Positions 48,329 to 57,775 of a stretch of DNA of 64,000 nt are shown piece after piece; positions within the stretch are counted from its first letter, which is position 1; the number at the start of each line of letters is the position of its first letter. Below the pieces are notes generated by a model. The model did no database searches, was not told where the DNA came from, and worked only from the letters and a program-made list of their open reading frames with translations. Source of the stretch: Desulfobacteraceae bacterium 4572_123 (GTDB lineage Bacteria > Desulfobacterota > Desulfobacteria > Desulfobacterales > 4572-123); contig NBLJ01000007.1 in the NCBI GenBank assembly GCA_002084545.1, positions 22,553 through 86,552 of the forward strand, written 5' to 3'. Made by a program: the position numbers and the translations under genes.

Positions 48329-49702
48329 TTACTTAAGTATTTTAAGGGCCTGTTCGGCCTTTGCCTCGGCCTCGGCATAGTTTGCCTGGGTGAATGAATC
48401 CCACTTCTCCTCAATTTCGGCTTGCCGCGGCGGCACCTTCACGCCCGCTTTCTTACGTTTCTTGTAAACATCGGATGTAAATACACCCGGAAACTTTTTA
48501 TCAACCGCCTCGGCTTCGGAGATCGGCATCGCCGTCACCAGGGCACGCGCTTCCTTGATCAGGGCTTCGGCTTCGGGGTTGGACTTTTCGGCCAGGGCAG
48601 CCTCGGCTTTTTGGATGGCCTCGGTCGCATTCACCAGATCCTCGCGCCGATAGGTGATCATCACGTCAAAAAGCGAGTTCACGATATTATATCTATCTTT
48701 GGAAAGTCCTACGTCAAACTTGACCGCGGCGCCTATGGACTGGTCCTTGAAAGGATTAGGAAAATCTTCGGGCGCCTTTGCATATGTGCTGGGATTGACC
48801 GGCAGCCGACGAATCGCGGGATCCAGCAGCAGTTCCTGCCCTTCTATCGACAACAGGTACTCTATGAAAGCGGCAGCCGCTTTGGGATGTGGCGCAGCCT
48901 TGACGATGGCGATATTGGCCGGCACAAGCGTAGTCACTGTCGGATAAACAAAGTCAACGGGAAATCCCGTGGCCTTGGACGAAAAACCGAAAAAATCAAT
49001 GACAATGCCGATACCAAAATCACCGCTGTTTACACCTTCGGGCACGCCGAAACTACGTTCCGTGACCATCTTGAAATTGCCTGCCATCTGCTTCCATGTG
49101 GCCCACCCTTTATCCCAGCCTTCGCCTTGAAGAACGGTTTCCACCGTCAGGTGAGTGGTGCCTGAACGCGACGGTGCGGACATGCCCACATGGTTATGAT
49201 AAACAGGTTTTTTCAAATCGGCCCATTCCTTTGGAACCGGGATCTTTTTGGCCTTTAAATAACGTGTATTCCACATGATTCCATAACCTGATCCGGCAAA
49301 ACCGATGTAGTAGCCATCGGGATCATTGATGGGATAAGAACCGATTTTTTCCGGAATTCCCTCGGCTACGGGAGTATATTTGGCTAACAGTCCATCAGCC
49401 TTTAGAACCTCGAATGCATCCGGGGCCGAAGCCCACATAAGATCCGACGTGTTTCCCTGCGCTGTTTCCTGAATGTATTTCACGCCGGCCGATGTCTTTT
49501 TCTGTAAAATTTCCACCGTGGTGCCCGGATGCTTTGCCTCAAAGGCTTTTTTAAACGGACCGGTGAGATCCTTTGGGTAGGATGTGACAACCACCAGTTT
49601 ACTTTCCAGGACGGCTGCAAGGGACGATCCGGCCCACAGGCACAATGCCGATACCACTATTATTACCGAAATGCTTACTGATATGCGCGATTTCAATTTC
49701 AT
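48329..49702 (-). CDS. periplasmic binding protein, Fe3+/AEP type, with C-terminal extension
   Basis: About 457 residues. The start at 49702 has AAAGGAGG eight bases upstream. A signal peptide (residues 1-29, ending SSLAA) leads into LESKLVVVTSYPKDLTGPF, typical of FbpA/PhnS-type type II binding proteins; NTSDLMWASAPDAFE and GYGIMWNTRYLKAKKIPVP follow. The binding domain ends near residue 340; the last 110 residues are Ala/Glu/Lys-rich helices (ALIKEARALVTAMP) not present in most FbpA proteins. The ligand is unresolved. Confidence 0.83.
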   Translation of the reverse strand: MKLKSRISVSISVIIVVSALCLWAGSSLAAVLESKLVVVTSYPKDLTGPFKKAFEAKHPGTTVEILQKKTSAGVKYIQETAQGNTSDLMWASAPDAFEVLKADGLLAKYTPVAEGIPEKIGSYPINDPDGYYIGFAGSGYGIMWNTRYLKAKKIPVPKEWADLKKPVYHNHVGMSAPSRSGTTHLTVETVLQGEGWDKGWATWKQMAGNFKMVTERSFGVPEGVNSGDFGIGIVIDFFGFSSKATGFPVDFVYPTVTTLVPANIAIVKAAPHPKAAAAFIEYLLSIEGQELLLDPAIRRLPVNPSTYAKAPEDFPNPFKDQSIGAAVKFDVGLSKDRYNIVNSLFDVMITYRREDLVNATEAIQKAEAALAEKSNPEAEALIKEARALVTAMPISEAEAVDKKFPGVFTSDVYKKRKKAGVKVPPRQAEIEEKWDSFTQANYAEAEAKAEQALKILK

Positions 49703-49798
49703 GGTTATTCCTCCTTTTGCTGGTTGTTTGAAGATAATCAAGGTCGGTTCACAAATCAATCAACAATGAACCTGCTTCATGGACTAAGTGTAAAATTT

Positions 49799-50497
49799 TT
49801 AGCAAAGCGGAGAAGCGGAAACCTTCACTTTGCCGTCAATCATGGAAAGTTGGAGTATGCTTCCGTTTGAAAGGTTAGCAGTGTCGTTCAATTTTTTTAA
49901 CGGTTTCCCGAGAAAAAAGGCAATCGCTGTTTTTATTGCTATCCAGTGGGATACAATAAGTATTGTTTTACCTCTGTTTTCATCGAATATATTCTGAATT
50001 TCTTCCACTACCCGTTTCTGAAGGTCCCTGTATGTCTCGCCTCCTTTAAGATGGTATCTGTCAGGATAATACCAAAAATTAATGTATTCTTCAGGGTGTG
50101 AAATTTCAGTTTCTTTTTTTGTTTTCCCTTCCCAGGGACCAAGGTGAATCTCCCTTAACCCGTCTCTGATTATCAGTTCTGTATTTCTTCCATCAAGAAT
50201 AATGCGTGCTGTATTAACAGCTCTTTTGAGGGGACTCGAATATACTACGTCAATTTCTGAATTTGCAAGAATCTCCCCTGCTTTTTTTGCCTGATCGATA
50301 CCGTTTTCCGTTAAAGGAGAATTTTTGTTCCCCTGAAGTCTTTCTTCAAGATTCCACTCCGTCTCCCCATGCCTGGCAAGAAATATGCTTGTTGTTTTAA
50401 TGATAAGAATTCTCTTTGTAATATTGAAGTAAGGGGAATTTGACCGGTTGAATCCAAATCTGTCGTGGGATATCAAAAACTCAACGGAAATTTTCAT
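49799..50497 (-). CDS. histidine phosphatase (phosphoglycerate-mutase family)
   Basis: About 232 residues from the ATG at 50497. The catalytic RHG motif is LARHGETEWNLEERLQGNKN, and VSHWIAIKTAIAFFL holds the second His. The fold is complete. The first 40 residues before the RHG motif are not typical of the family and the true start is uncertain; a longer frame reaches 50584. Family members include alpha-ribazole phosphatase (CobC), phosphoserine phosphatases and mutases, so the substrate is unknown. The region is visibly AT-rich. Confidence 0.75.
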   Translation of the reverse strand: MKISVEFLISHDRFGFNRSNSPYFNITKRILIIKTTSIFLARHGETEWNLEERLQGNKNSPLTENGIDQAKKAGEILANSEIDVVYSSPLKRAVNTARIILDGRNTELIIRDGLREIHLGPWEGKTKKETEISHPEEYINFWYYPDRYHLKGGETYRDLQKRVVEEIQNIFDENRGKTILIVSHWIAIKTAIAFFLGKPLKKLNDTANLSNGSILQLSMIDGKVKVSASPLC

Positions 50498-50824
50498 TAT
50501 CCTTTCGGCAGCCTGTATTAAGATACCAGACAGCCATTTATTGTCAATACGAAATCTTGCTGTTAACTGGCTGTCTCGTGGCAATTTTGAGAGTTATATT
50601 CCGGCAATATAAACATGTGGGCCGCCCTGATCAGCCCATGCGTTTGAAAAAATCATTTTTGAAACTTGCCATTAACTCCGGATGCCAATATGATCATGAT
50701 AAACGGGTATATGATTTTGGATGTTTCCCGTCTTTTGCTGTAACTACTCAGGCTCATAGCCTGGCTGCATGCGTAAATACAATTAGTTTTCGAATTTAAA
50801 TTTTTAAAACAGGTTTATTTTTTA

Positions 50825-51181
50825 ATGGGTCCCGGAAAAAATAAAATTGATGCTCTTGAAAAGAAAATGAAAGTATTGAATATCAATAAAAAGGATATTC
50901 AATTCAAGTATATTAAAGCTTCTGGAAGAGGCGGGCAGAAGGTTAACAAATCATCTTCCGCTGTTTTTGCAAAACATATTAAAACAGGAATCAGTGTAAA
51001 GTGCGGCAAGGCCAGATCTCAGCATCTGAACAAATTTCTGGCGCTTCGAAATCTGGTTGATAAAATTGAAGTTCACATAAAAGGAATTGATATCAAAAAA
51101 ATATCCGCCATTGAAAAAATCAGAAAACAAAAAAGCAAGAGAAAGCATGTTAAAGCCTTATTTTATAATTCCGATTCTTGA
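50825..51181 (+). CDS. stand-alone release-factor-like protein with GGQ motif
   Basis: A 118-residue protein that is just a class-I release factor catalytic domain. FKYIKASGRGGQKVNKSSSA carries the GGQ tripeptide that hydrolyses peptidyl-tRNA; GISVKCGKARSQHLNKFLAL is the rest of the domain, and the tail is basic (RKQKSKRKHVKAL). It lacks the codon-recognition domains of RF1/RF2, resembling ArfB or mitochondrial mtRF-R-type rescue factors. The 3' end overlaps the convergent half-permease by 32 bases. Only a weak AGG precedes the ATG. Confidence 0.8.
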   Translation: MGPGKNKIDALEKKMKVLNINKKDIQFKYIKASGRGGQKVNKSSSAVFAKHIKTGISVKCGKARSQHLNKFLALRNLVDKIEVHIKGIDIKKISAIEKIRKQKSKRKHVKALFYNSDS

Positions 51182-51677
51182 GATATTTTCCCAACAGCAT
51201 GGAACTTGCTATGATCAAGGGAATCGAAACCAAAAACCGGATGATGGAAAAGTTGATACCCATGAAAGAAGCTTCAAAGATGGTCATGGGAACCCGGCAA
51301 ATAGCCGAAGCTGCAATGTAAGTGAAAATCACACTGATATCCGCACCTTTGTTATAAAGGCTGTAAGCCACTGGAAAAGCAACATACAGCCCCCCAACGG
51401 TTGTGCCTGCCAGCAGGATTCCACCCACATGGCCTTTCAACCCAGCCCTGGTGCCGAAATATTTTTCAACAGTCTCTTTTTTGACCCACACTTCAAAAAG
51501 TCCGATCAATATAAATGCAACCGGCAGAATTTTAAACATCTCAATGGAAAAATAGCCGAGATTCATGCCTATTTTTTTTCCCGGCTCAAAGCCTGTCAAA
51601 AAAGAAAATATAAGAAAAAAAACATAGGCGATCACCCCGGCTCCCTTGGCGTATTTTACCACTTTTTTTAACCCCAT
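51150..51677 (-). CDS. half-size permease (COG0701-like), second copy
   Basis: A 175-residue membrane protein with about five hydrophobic segments. LKGHVGGILLAGTTVGGLYV and FPVAYSLYNKGADISVIFTY match one half of the ArsP/YraQ-type permease family, which normally is a single protein with two halves. Its start overlaps the stop of the other half-permease gene by ten bases, implying a heteromer. The substrate is unknown; some relatives export organoarsenicals or thiolated compounds. Confidence 0.7.
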   Translation of the reverse strand: MGLKKVVKYAKGAGVIAYVFFLIFSFLTGFEPGKKIGMNLGYFSIEMFKILPVAFILIGLFEVWVKKETVEKYFGTRAGLKGHVGGILLAGTTVGGLYVAFPVAYSLYNKGADISVIFTYIAASAICRVPMTIFEASFMGINFSIIRFLVSIPLIIASSMLLGKYLKNRNYKIRL

Positions 51678-52159
51678 GGGATAATTTCTCCATAAAAAAT
51701 ACCTGTCATGATAGCTACAATTACGGCTATGAAAAAGCTCATACCATTTCTTATGATGGTTACTTTCGTTCCAAAATATTTTTTTTCAATGGGAAACGTG
51801 ACAAAACCCACCATCATCAGCGTGGTCGTAAATGCCGAGAGGACAGTATAGCTGACTCCCCTGCTGAGTAAAATGCCACAGAGGGGAAATGCGATGAAGC
51901 CCGGCATGAGAGTTATGGAGCCGATGGCCGAGGCCAGAATAACGCCTTCGAACATATTGCTCCCTCCCAGATAATCCGCAATGATTCTGTTGGGCAGGAG
52001 AGACAGGATAATGGATACTATAATGAGCATGAACGCAAATGCCGGCAGGATATGTATAAATTTTCTAAAGGCTATTTTGACAGATCGACGGGTTTTGTCA
52101 CGGTCGGCAAAAAAGGAGATCATGACAGATAAAAAAACTAAACCATAGAGGTAATACAT
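51668..52159 (-). CDS. half-size permease (COG0701-like), first copy
   Basis: A 163-residue membrane protein with five hydrophobic segments. IADYLGGSNMFEGVILASAI, LMPGFIAFPLCGILLSRGVS and FTTTLMMVGFVTFPIEKKYF match the other half of COG0701 permeases. It is the upstream partner of the overlapping gene at 51150-51677. Confidence 0.7.
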   Translation of the reverse strand: MYYLYGLVFLSVMISFFADRDKTRRSVKIAFRKFIHILPAFAFMLIIVSIILSLLPNRIIADYLGGSNMFEGVILASAIGSITLMPGFIAFPLCGILLSRGVSYTVLSAFTTTLMMVGFVTFPIEKKYFGTKVTIIRNGMSFFIAVIVAIMTGIFYGEIIPWG

Positions 52160-52192
52160 GCTGAACGTTTTCCTGTTCCGGATTTAATAATT

Positions 52193-55100
52193 TCAGGCAT
52201 TGATAAAAGGCTCGGCATCATCCATAAGCTGGATTATCAGGGGCTGGGGCACGGCCGGAGACTGGGCCAGGGTGATGCCCCGCATAATCAGTGCGGCTTC
52301 GTCCTGGTTTAGAATGCCTTTGGGCAGGGCATCTCCATAGATCCATACGCCGGCATCCTGCACAAGGATGGGATTATCCAGGTCCGCCCGGCCCGAGGCT
52401 GCCGCCAAAAGAGCGGAGCAGATGAGTTCCACCGCGGAATCAGAGCACTGCTGGTCCACAAGTATCCGGGCAGCTTTGAATTTTTCCACGGCCAGGGCGG
52501 TCAGTCTGGGCACTTTTTCGCTGTCTTCCCTGATCTCGGCGGCATCGTAATAAGTTACGGAATTCGCCACCGGCGAGGCTGTGCCCAGTCTCGCAAGACT
52601 GCTCAGAGTACGCTGGTCAATGACCGCCACGGGCACATTGTCGGACAACCCGGCAGCCATGAGATCATCTTCAGCCGTTACCTTGTCCAGGATGGTGAGG
52701 ATGCCGCCGCCTGAACCGAGTATTCTCTCGATTCGCGGGCCAAAGGCGTTCTGGAGCTCCTGGATGCAACTGGTGATGGCTTTTTCCAGCACTCCATCCG
52801 GTTTGTCGGCTTTTTTGAGCAGGGCTTCCTGTGCTTCCCGGGCATCCTGGGGCACAGTTTCTCCATCGGTCTTCTCCTCTCTTTTTTCACCATCGGCCGT
52901 TGTTTCCCCCAAGGTTTCCACAAGGGTTTCCAGAAGCTTTTTAGAGACACCCACCACATCTTTTGTTCCATCTTCGCCGATGACGTTGTCAAAAAGATTC
53001 TGTTTGTTGTGGACAATGGCGAGCACATCCTCTTCATAGGAGTTGGCCGCCACTATGGTGATGATCTGCACTGTTCTGGTCTGGCCTAAACGGTGAATTC
53101 TACCGTTTCTCTGTTCCAGCACGGCCGGGTTCCAGGGAACATCCAGGTTTATCAAAACAGAACCGCTCTGGAGGTTGAGTCCAACCCCGCCGGCATCGGT
53201 GGACACAAAGATCTGAACGTCATCGTCCTCACGGAACCGGTCCATCAAAGCACCCCTTTTGGCCGTGGGCACACCTCCGTGGAGGCGGACATAACCCAGG
53301 CCCATGCTGCGCAGTCTTTTTTCCACCATCCTGGTCATAAGTTCCCACTGGGAAAAGACAACAGCCTTCAGGCCCGATTGAATGCAGAGTTCATCCAGAA
53401 TATCGGTGAGCTCATCAAGTTTGGGTGAGCCTTCGGTCTCCTTGTCCACCAGCCCTGCGGCATTACCGGCCATCCGGGCCTGCTGGAGCGCGGCCATCAA
53501 ACGGTTCTGTTCCGACGGGGTAAGGGGCCGTTTTTTAGCGATATTGGCAAGGGTGCCTGCGGCATTCATGGCTGCGTTATGGAGCTCAATCTGTTTAGGG
53601 GTCATGGCTACATCCAGGCGCTGGGTTATCCTGTCGGGCAACTGGTCTTTTACGATCCTTCGATCCCGGCGGAGCATCACCGGGGCAAGCCTCTGCCTGA
53701 GCATGGAAAGATTTCGATAGCCCAGCACCTTGTCCCGTTCATCGGTGACATGAAAATCGACCATGTAGCGCCACAAAGGGCCAAGAATCCTGGGATCAAC
53801 CACCTGCATCAGACTGTATAGGTCTTCAAGGCGGTTTTCCAGAGGGGTACCCGAGAGCACAAAGGCATAGCGTGAAGGGATAAGCTTCACCGCCGAGGCT
53901 ACCTTGGTGCGCCAGTTTTTTATCCTCTGGGCCTCGTCCAGAATGATCAGGTCCGGTCTAAGGCTTTCATTGATCAGTGAAAGGTCCCGGAGAATCAATT
54001 CATAATTGATAATATAAAAAGCGCACTTTTTACGGTACTGGGCGCCCCTAACCCTGGGCGGCCCCTGGATGATCTGGCTTTTAAGGTCGGTGAATTTTGC
54101 AATCTCCCTTGCCCACTGCTGTTTCAATGAGGCCGGGCAGATAATCATGGTGGTTTGAACATTTTCATGCTCGCTCAGCCAGGCTGCCGCGGCGATGGCC
54201 TGGAGAGTCTTGCCCAGCCCCATATCATCGGCCAGAAGGGCTCTGCCCGTTCCAGCCAGGAAGGCTGTTCCTTCAATTTGATAAGGATAGAGCCTGGCCC
54301 GGATTCCGGGCAGTCTGCCGCCATAGGCACGAATCCGGTCGTGAATTTCCCTGGATCTCACTTTATGGGCGGCTGCGGCGGCCAGGTGGTTGGCATGCTC
54401 AATGGCGTCAAGGCCCATGTTGATGTCGGCACGTTCGCCCACCATCTCCCGAAACCGGAAAAATTCATCGGGAAGCCTGCCTTGAAACCCACCTGCCGAA
54501 TCAAAAAAACGGCCCAGGATTGCCTCCAGATCCTCCTCGATGGAAGGGGTCCTGTGAAGGCTTATCCGGGGCGCGTTTTCCACGTCCCAGGCAAGATAAA
54601 CATAGGAGAAGGGCGGGGTCTGCTCTTTGAATTGGTGATAATCAGGATGCTTTTTGACCTTGTGGAGCACGGCCTCGATATGCTTGCAGGTACCGAGCTG
54701 GTTATTGGCAAAATCAGGACATGTACAAAAGTTGGCACGTTTGCGGAGGCTGCGAATGGTGACCCGGTAAGTTTGGGGAAAATGAGTGGTGGAAGTCACC
54801 GACGATGCCCGCCAGTCACCAAACCAGGCCCCGCCGTTCAGGGATTCCACCTGTACCTCGGATCGTCCCCGTTTCATCCTGGCTTTGATGGCACTGTCCG
54901 TGGCGGTCAAAAGTTCGTTGGTTTCTCCATGCCTGTCCGCGTAAGCATAAAGCACGGCAACCATATGGGAGCATGGGATTCCATCCTCCGCCCCCTGGCA
55001 TTGACAGGAAAAGGAGAGCTCTTTTTCACCAGTCACCCGTATTTCAATATCCAGGGGTGTGCTGGAGATATCTTCATCTTCCACCATGGCCCAAAGCCCT

Positions 55101-55246
55101 TCCCGGTCATAGTCCATATCAAATACCCGGTTCTCTTTATGCATGGCAAGGCCCTGGCGGACAGCCGCTTCATCGGCTATTGTCCGCAATTCCTCTCCAT
55201 CAAAGAAAAAGGGGTCCTGGTTTATGGAATGTAATGTCAATTTCAT
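52193..55246 (-). CDS. SNF2-family helicase with two SWIM zinc fingers
   Basis: A 1017-residue protein. Two SWIM-type CxCx(n)CxH fingers lie near the N-terminus (FSCQCQGAEDGIPCSHMVAV at about residue 95 and FCTCPDFANNQLGTCKHIEA at about 175). The SNF2 motor follows: Walker A LADDMGLGKTLQAIAA at about 340, DEAQ box LIILDEAQRIKNW at about 435, and helicase C with VGLNLQSGSVLINLDVPWNP and QRNGRIHRLGQTR. A C-terminal region of about 250 residues with an acidic Glu/Lys linker is unrecognised. GGGAG lies before the ATG. It may remodel DNA-bound proteins or act in RNA-polymerase recycling or defence; nothing adjacent decides this. Confidence 0.88.
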   Translation of the reverse strand: MKLTLHSINQDPFFFDGEELRTIADEAAVRQGLAMHKENRVFDMDYDREGLWAMVEDEDISSTPLDIEIRVTGEKELSFSCQCQGAEDGIPCSHMVAVLYAYADRHGETNELLTATDSAIKARMKRGRSEVQVESLNGGAWFGDWRASSVTSTTHFPQTYRVTIRSLRKRANFCTCPDFANNQLGTCKHIEAVLHKVKKHPDYHQFKEQTPPFSYVYLAWDVENAPRISLHRTPSIEEDLEAILGRFFDSAGGFQGRLPDEFFRFREMVGERADINMGLDAIEHANHLAAAAAHKVRSREIHDRIRAYGGRLPGIRARLYPYQIEGTAFLAGTGRALLADDMGLGKTLQAIAAAAWLSEHENVQTTMIICPASLKQQWAREIAKFTDLKSQIIQGPPRVRGAQYRKKCAFYIINYELILRDLSLINESLRPDLIILDEAQRIKNWRTKVASAVKLIPSRYAFVLSGTPLENRLEDLYSLMQVVDPRILGPLWRYMVDFHVTDERDKVLGYRNLSMLRQRLAPVMLRRDRRIVKDQLPDRITQRLDVAMTPKQIELHNAAMNAAGTLANIAKKRPLTPSEQNRLMAALQQARMAGNAAGLVDKETEGSPKLDELTDILDELCIQSGLKAVVFSQWELMTRMVEKRLRSMGLGYVRLHGGVPTAKRGALMDRFREDDDVQIFVSTDAGGVGLNLQSGSVLINLDVPWNPAVLEQRNGRIHRLGQTRTVQIITIVAANSYEEDVLAIVHNKQNLFDNVIGEDGTKDVVGVSKKLLETLVETLGETTADGEKREEKTDGETVPQDAREAQEALLKKADKPDGVLEKAITSCIQELQNAFGPRIERILGSGGGILTILDKVTAEDDLMAAGLSDNVPVAVIDQRTLSSLARLGTASPVANSVTYYDAAEIREDSEKVPRLTALAVEKFKAARILVDQQCSDSAVELICSALLAAASGRADLDNPILVQDAGVWIYGDALPKGILNQDEAALIMRGITLAQSPAVPQPLIIQLMDDAEPFINA

Positions 55247-55460
55247 CTGTTTCTCCCGGATATTATTACTCCAACTTTTTAAAATTATAGTTTTTTATTT
55301 AGGCATCCTTCATGAAAAAGCGATAGTATTTTACATTTCTTAAATTTTATATTCTGGTTGTAGATTAGAAACCTTCCCGGAATCAAGATAAATATAAAAA
55401 AGTCGAAATTCCATTTTGAACATGGTTTCAACGGCATCCAATACACAAGATATTTTATGC

Positions 55461-55489
55461 TTGACAACCATCTGAATTTCAATTATTTT
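55461..55489 (+). promoter_or_regulatory. sigma-70-type promoter of trp leader
   Basis: A perfect -35 box TTGACA at 55461-55466, a 17-base spacer and TATTTT at 55484-55489 as -10. The expected start point is about 55496-55497, right at the leader ATG, so the leader would be translated from a leaderless or almost leaderless message. Confidence 0.55.
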
Positions 55490-55496
55490 TTATTTT

Positions 55497-55643
55497 ATGG
55501 TTAATAAATCACATAAAAGCTTTAGGGTATCAGCTGGCACCACCTTTATCTCCCGGACAAACAGCCAGGATATCAGCGCAGACCTGTTTTTTGGTTTCTG
55601 GTGGTGGTGGTGCAACCGGTGTGCTATGGTGTGCAGCTTGTAA
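55497..55643 (+). CDS. trpL: tryptophan leader peptide with four consecutive Trp codons
   Basis: A 48-codon ATG frame. It opens MVNKSHKSFRVSAGTTFISR and ends FFGFWWWWCNRCAMVCSL. Four TGG codons in a row lie at 55599-55610, 11 codons before the stop. The stop is 27 bases before a rho-independent terminator that precedes trpB. Trp-rich leader frames before such hairpins mark attenuation of tryptophan genes. No ribosome-binding site precedes the ATG; the inferred promoter places the transcript start there. A shorter frame from the CTG at codon 30 is a possible alternative start. Confidence 0.72.
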   Translation: MVNKSHKSFRVSAGTTFISRTNSQDISADLFFGFWWWWCNRCAMVCSL

Positions 55644-55670
55644 TTCGCTTAAACAAAATCAGTTGCCATC

Positions 55671-55708
55671 AAAAGCCCATCGTCTGACAAGACGGCGGGC
55701 TTTTTTTT
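55671..55708 (+). terminator. attenuator terminator before trpB
   Basis: AAAAGCCCATCGTCT-GACA-AGACGGCGGGCTTTT forms a long stem with a two-base internal mismatch, followed by a run of T (55701-55708). It lies 27 bases after the leader stop and 110 bases before trpB. A possible competing helix joins GCAAC (55612-55616, just after the Trp codons) to GTTGC (55663-55667); the full antiterminator was not resolved by eye. Confidence 0.75.
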
Positions 55709-55818
55709 ACTCAAAAAATATAGGCCACAGAAAATTGATGTACAATAATTACTAATTTAACTTGTCTGCGTTTGTCAGCGTGGATCTACGGCTAATTTCA
55801 ACAAAAGGAGAAAGTTTA

Positions 55819-57195
55819 ATGGCAATCAAAAATGTAATTCTACCCCCTAATGAAATCCCAAAACAATGGTACAATATCCTGGCGGACATCAAGATGAATC
55901 CGCCATTAGGACCCGACGGAAAGCCGATCTCTCCCGATGCCCTGGCACCTGTTTTTCCCATGAACCTCATCGAACAGGAAGTCAGCAGTGAAAGATGGAT
56001 CGATATTCCCGAACCGGTTCTGGATGTTTTGCGTATCTGGCGGCCGGCCCCTTTGACACGGGCCCTCAACTTCGAAAAAGCACTGGGTACACCAGCCAAA
56101 ATTTATATCAAAAATGAAGGGATGAGCCCTCCCGGAAGCCACAAGCCCAATACTGCCGTTCCCCAGGCATATTACAATAAAATTTTCGGTATCGAGAACA
56201 TGACCACCGAAACCGGGGCAGGCCAGTGGGGCAGCGCCCTGTCATTTGCCTGCGCCCAGTTCGGGTTGACATGCAAGGTCTTTATGGTCAGAATCAGCTT
56301 TGACCAGAAACCCTACAGGAAGGCCATGATGGAAACCTGGGGCGGCGAGTGCATTGCCAGTCCCGGCCCGACCACCAATGCCGGCCGGGAAGCTCTTGCC
56401 AAAAACCCGGACACCCCGGGCAGCCTGGGCATTGCCATCAGCGAGGCCATCGAGGCCGCAGTCGCCGATACCAGCGGAAAGACACGATATTCCCTGGGCA
56501 GCGTGCTCAACCACGTGATGCTGCACCAGACGATAATCGGCCTTGAAGCTAAAAAACAGTTTGAAATGATCGACGAATATCCGGACATTATCATTGGATG
56601 CGCCGGCGGCGGCAGCAATTTCGCCGGCCTGGCCTTTCCTTTTGTCTACGACAAGATAAATGGCCGTGACGTGACGATTTATCCGGTGGAACCAAGAGCC
56701 TGTCCCACCCTGACCCGGGCGCCCTTTGTCTACGATCATGGGGACACGGCCAAATATACTCCCCTTTTGCCCATGTACAGCCTGGGTCACAATTTTGTTC
56801 CTCCGCCGATCCATGCCGGGGGCCTGCGCTATCACGGAATGGCTCCGACCGTCAGCCAGCTTGCGAAGGAAGGCCTGATCGAACCCCGCTCGGTAACACA
56901 GATGGATTCTTATGCCGCCGGTCTTTTATGGGCCAGGACCGAAGGCTATATTCCGGCTCCTGAAACCACCAATGCCCTGGCTCTTGTCGTGGAAGAAGCG
57001 AATAAAGCCAAGGCCGAAGGCAAGGAAAAGGTGATTGTCGCCAACTTCAGCGGACACGGCCTGCTAGACCTTGCGGCCTATGAAAAATATCTGTCCGGAC
57101 AGATGACGGATGTGGTTCTGCCCGAGGAAGATATGAAAAAATCCATGGAAATATTCAAGGATTATCCACTCCCGGAAGCTTTGAAAAGTACCTGA
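55819..57195 (+). CDS. trpB: TrpB2-type tryptophan synthase beta chain
   Basis: A 458-residue PLP enzyme of the TrpB2 clade, longer at the N-terminus than TrpB1. The PLP lysine lies in [13 protein letters not shown] at about residue 114, and the phosphate-binding loop is [11 protein letters not shown] at about 258. Start at 55819 has AAAGGAG upstream. TrpB2 enzymes join indole and serine (or phosphoserine) and often act without TrpA; no trpA is adjacent. The gene stands alone under the Trp attenuator, consistent with indole salvage or a Trp-starvation backup. A strong stem-loop follows. Confidence 0.9.
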   Translation: MAIKNVILPPNEIPKQWYNILADIKMNPPLGPDGKPISPDALAPVFPMNLIEQEVSSERWIDIPEPVLDVLRIWRPAPLTRALNFEKALGTPAKIYIKNEGMSPPGSHKPNTAVPQAYYNKIFGIENMTTETGAGQWGSALSFACAQFGLTCKVFMVRISFDQKPYRKAMMETWGGECIASPGPTTNAGREALAKNPDTPGSLGIAISEAIEAAVADTSGKTRYSLGSVLNHVMLHQTIIGLEAKKQFEMIDEYPDIIIGCAGGGSNFAGLAFPFVYDKINGRDVTIYPVEPRACPTLTRAPFVYDHGDTAKYTPLLPMYSLGHNFVPPPIHAGGLRYHGMAPTVSQLAKEGLIEPRSVTQMDSYAAGLLWARTEGYIPAPETTNALALVVEEANKAKAEGKEKVIVANFSGHGLLDLAAYEKYLSGQMTDVVLPEEDMKKSMEIFKDYPLPEALKST

Positions 57196-57207
57196 CCCGG
57201 ATAAAAC

Positions 57208-57255
57208 CGCCAAAGGTTTATCCGCCGCCTGGGGCGTTCGGATAAACCTTTGGCG
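57208..57255 (+). other. 17-bp perfect inverted repeat after trpB
   Basis: Arms CGCCAAAGGTTTATCCG (57208-57224) and its exact complement (57239-57255) around a 14-base loop. It begins 13 bases after the trpB stop. There is no T-run, so it is either a rho-dependent 3' end-stabilising hairpin or a partial terminator separating trpB from the downstream genes. Confidence 0.65.
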
Positions 57256-57331
57256 CTCTTGAAAAGACGTACGCCGCTGATAAAATGGCGGAGTAAAACG
57301 ATACTATAAATTTTCACTTTTCGATATTTAT

Positions 57332-57604
57332 ATGGATTCAACAATCAAAGCATTGGAACGTAGGTGCCCGCGACTGGGCGGCCCGGTCGGATTCGACTAT
57401 TGTCTGACAGCGGAAAACGATCAGCATCCATGTTTCAAAATAATTGACTGCTGGTGGGAACAATTTGATGTTTACCATTATCTTGAAGCGTCCCTTCCTG
57501 TAAAACAATTTCACGCCCTTTTACAGGCAGGGCCGCCCAAACCCAAAGCTTCCAGCCTAGTCGAATTAATTGAAGCCGCCAGGCAGCGAACCAGGACTGA
57601 ATAG
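57332..57604 (+). CDS. small Cys-containing protein of unknown function
   Basis: A 90-residue protein with four Cys at positions 12, 24, 34 and 40 (RRCPRLGG, FDYCLTAENDQHPCF, DCWWEQFDVYHYLEAS). This could be a small metal-binding domain. No family is recognised and no clear ribosome-binding site is seen. It lies between trpB and korD on the same strand. Confidence 0.5.
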   Translation: MDSTIKALERRCPRLGGPVGFDYCLTAENDQHPCFKIIDCWWEQFDVYHYLEASLPVKQFHALLQAGPPKPKASSLVELIEAARQRTRTE

Positions 57605-57775
57605 CACATCAGACAGACCGGCATGTGCATTCAGACCCTGTCGCACACCTCCATATTTGTTTAAAAGGCCGGAAGTGATATCATCAACCCCTGAATCATT
57701 CCGGCTGAAAATATAATTCCTAAAAATCGATTATATCAAACTGGGCATTTCCAATAGAATAATAGGAGAGCTATT

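Noticed and set aside
54155..55234. 359-codon plus-strand frame opposite the SNF2 gene
   Set aside because: It is antisense to conserved SWIM and SNF2 motifs and has no recognisable product.
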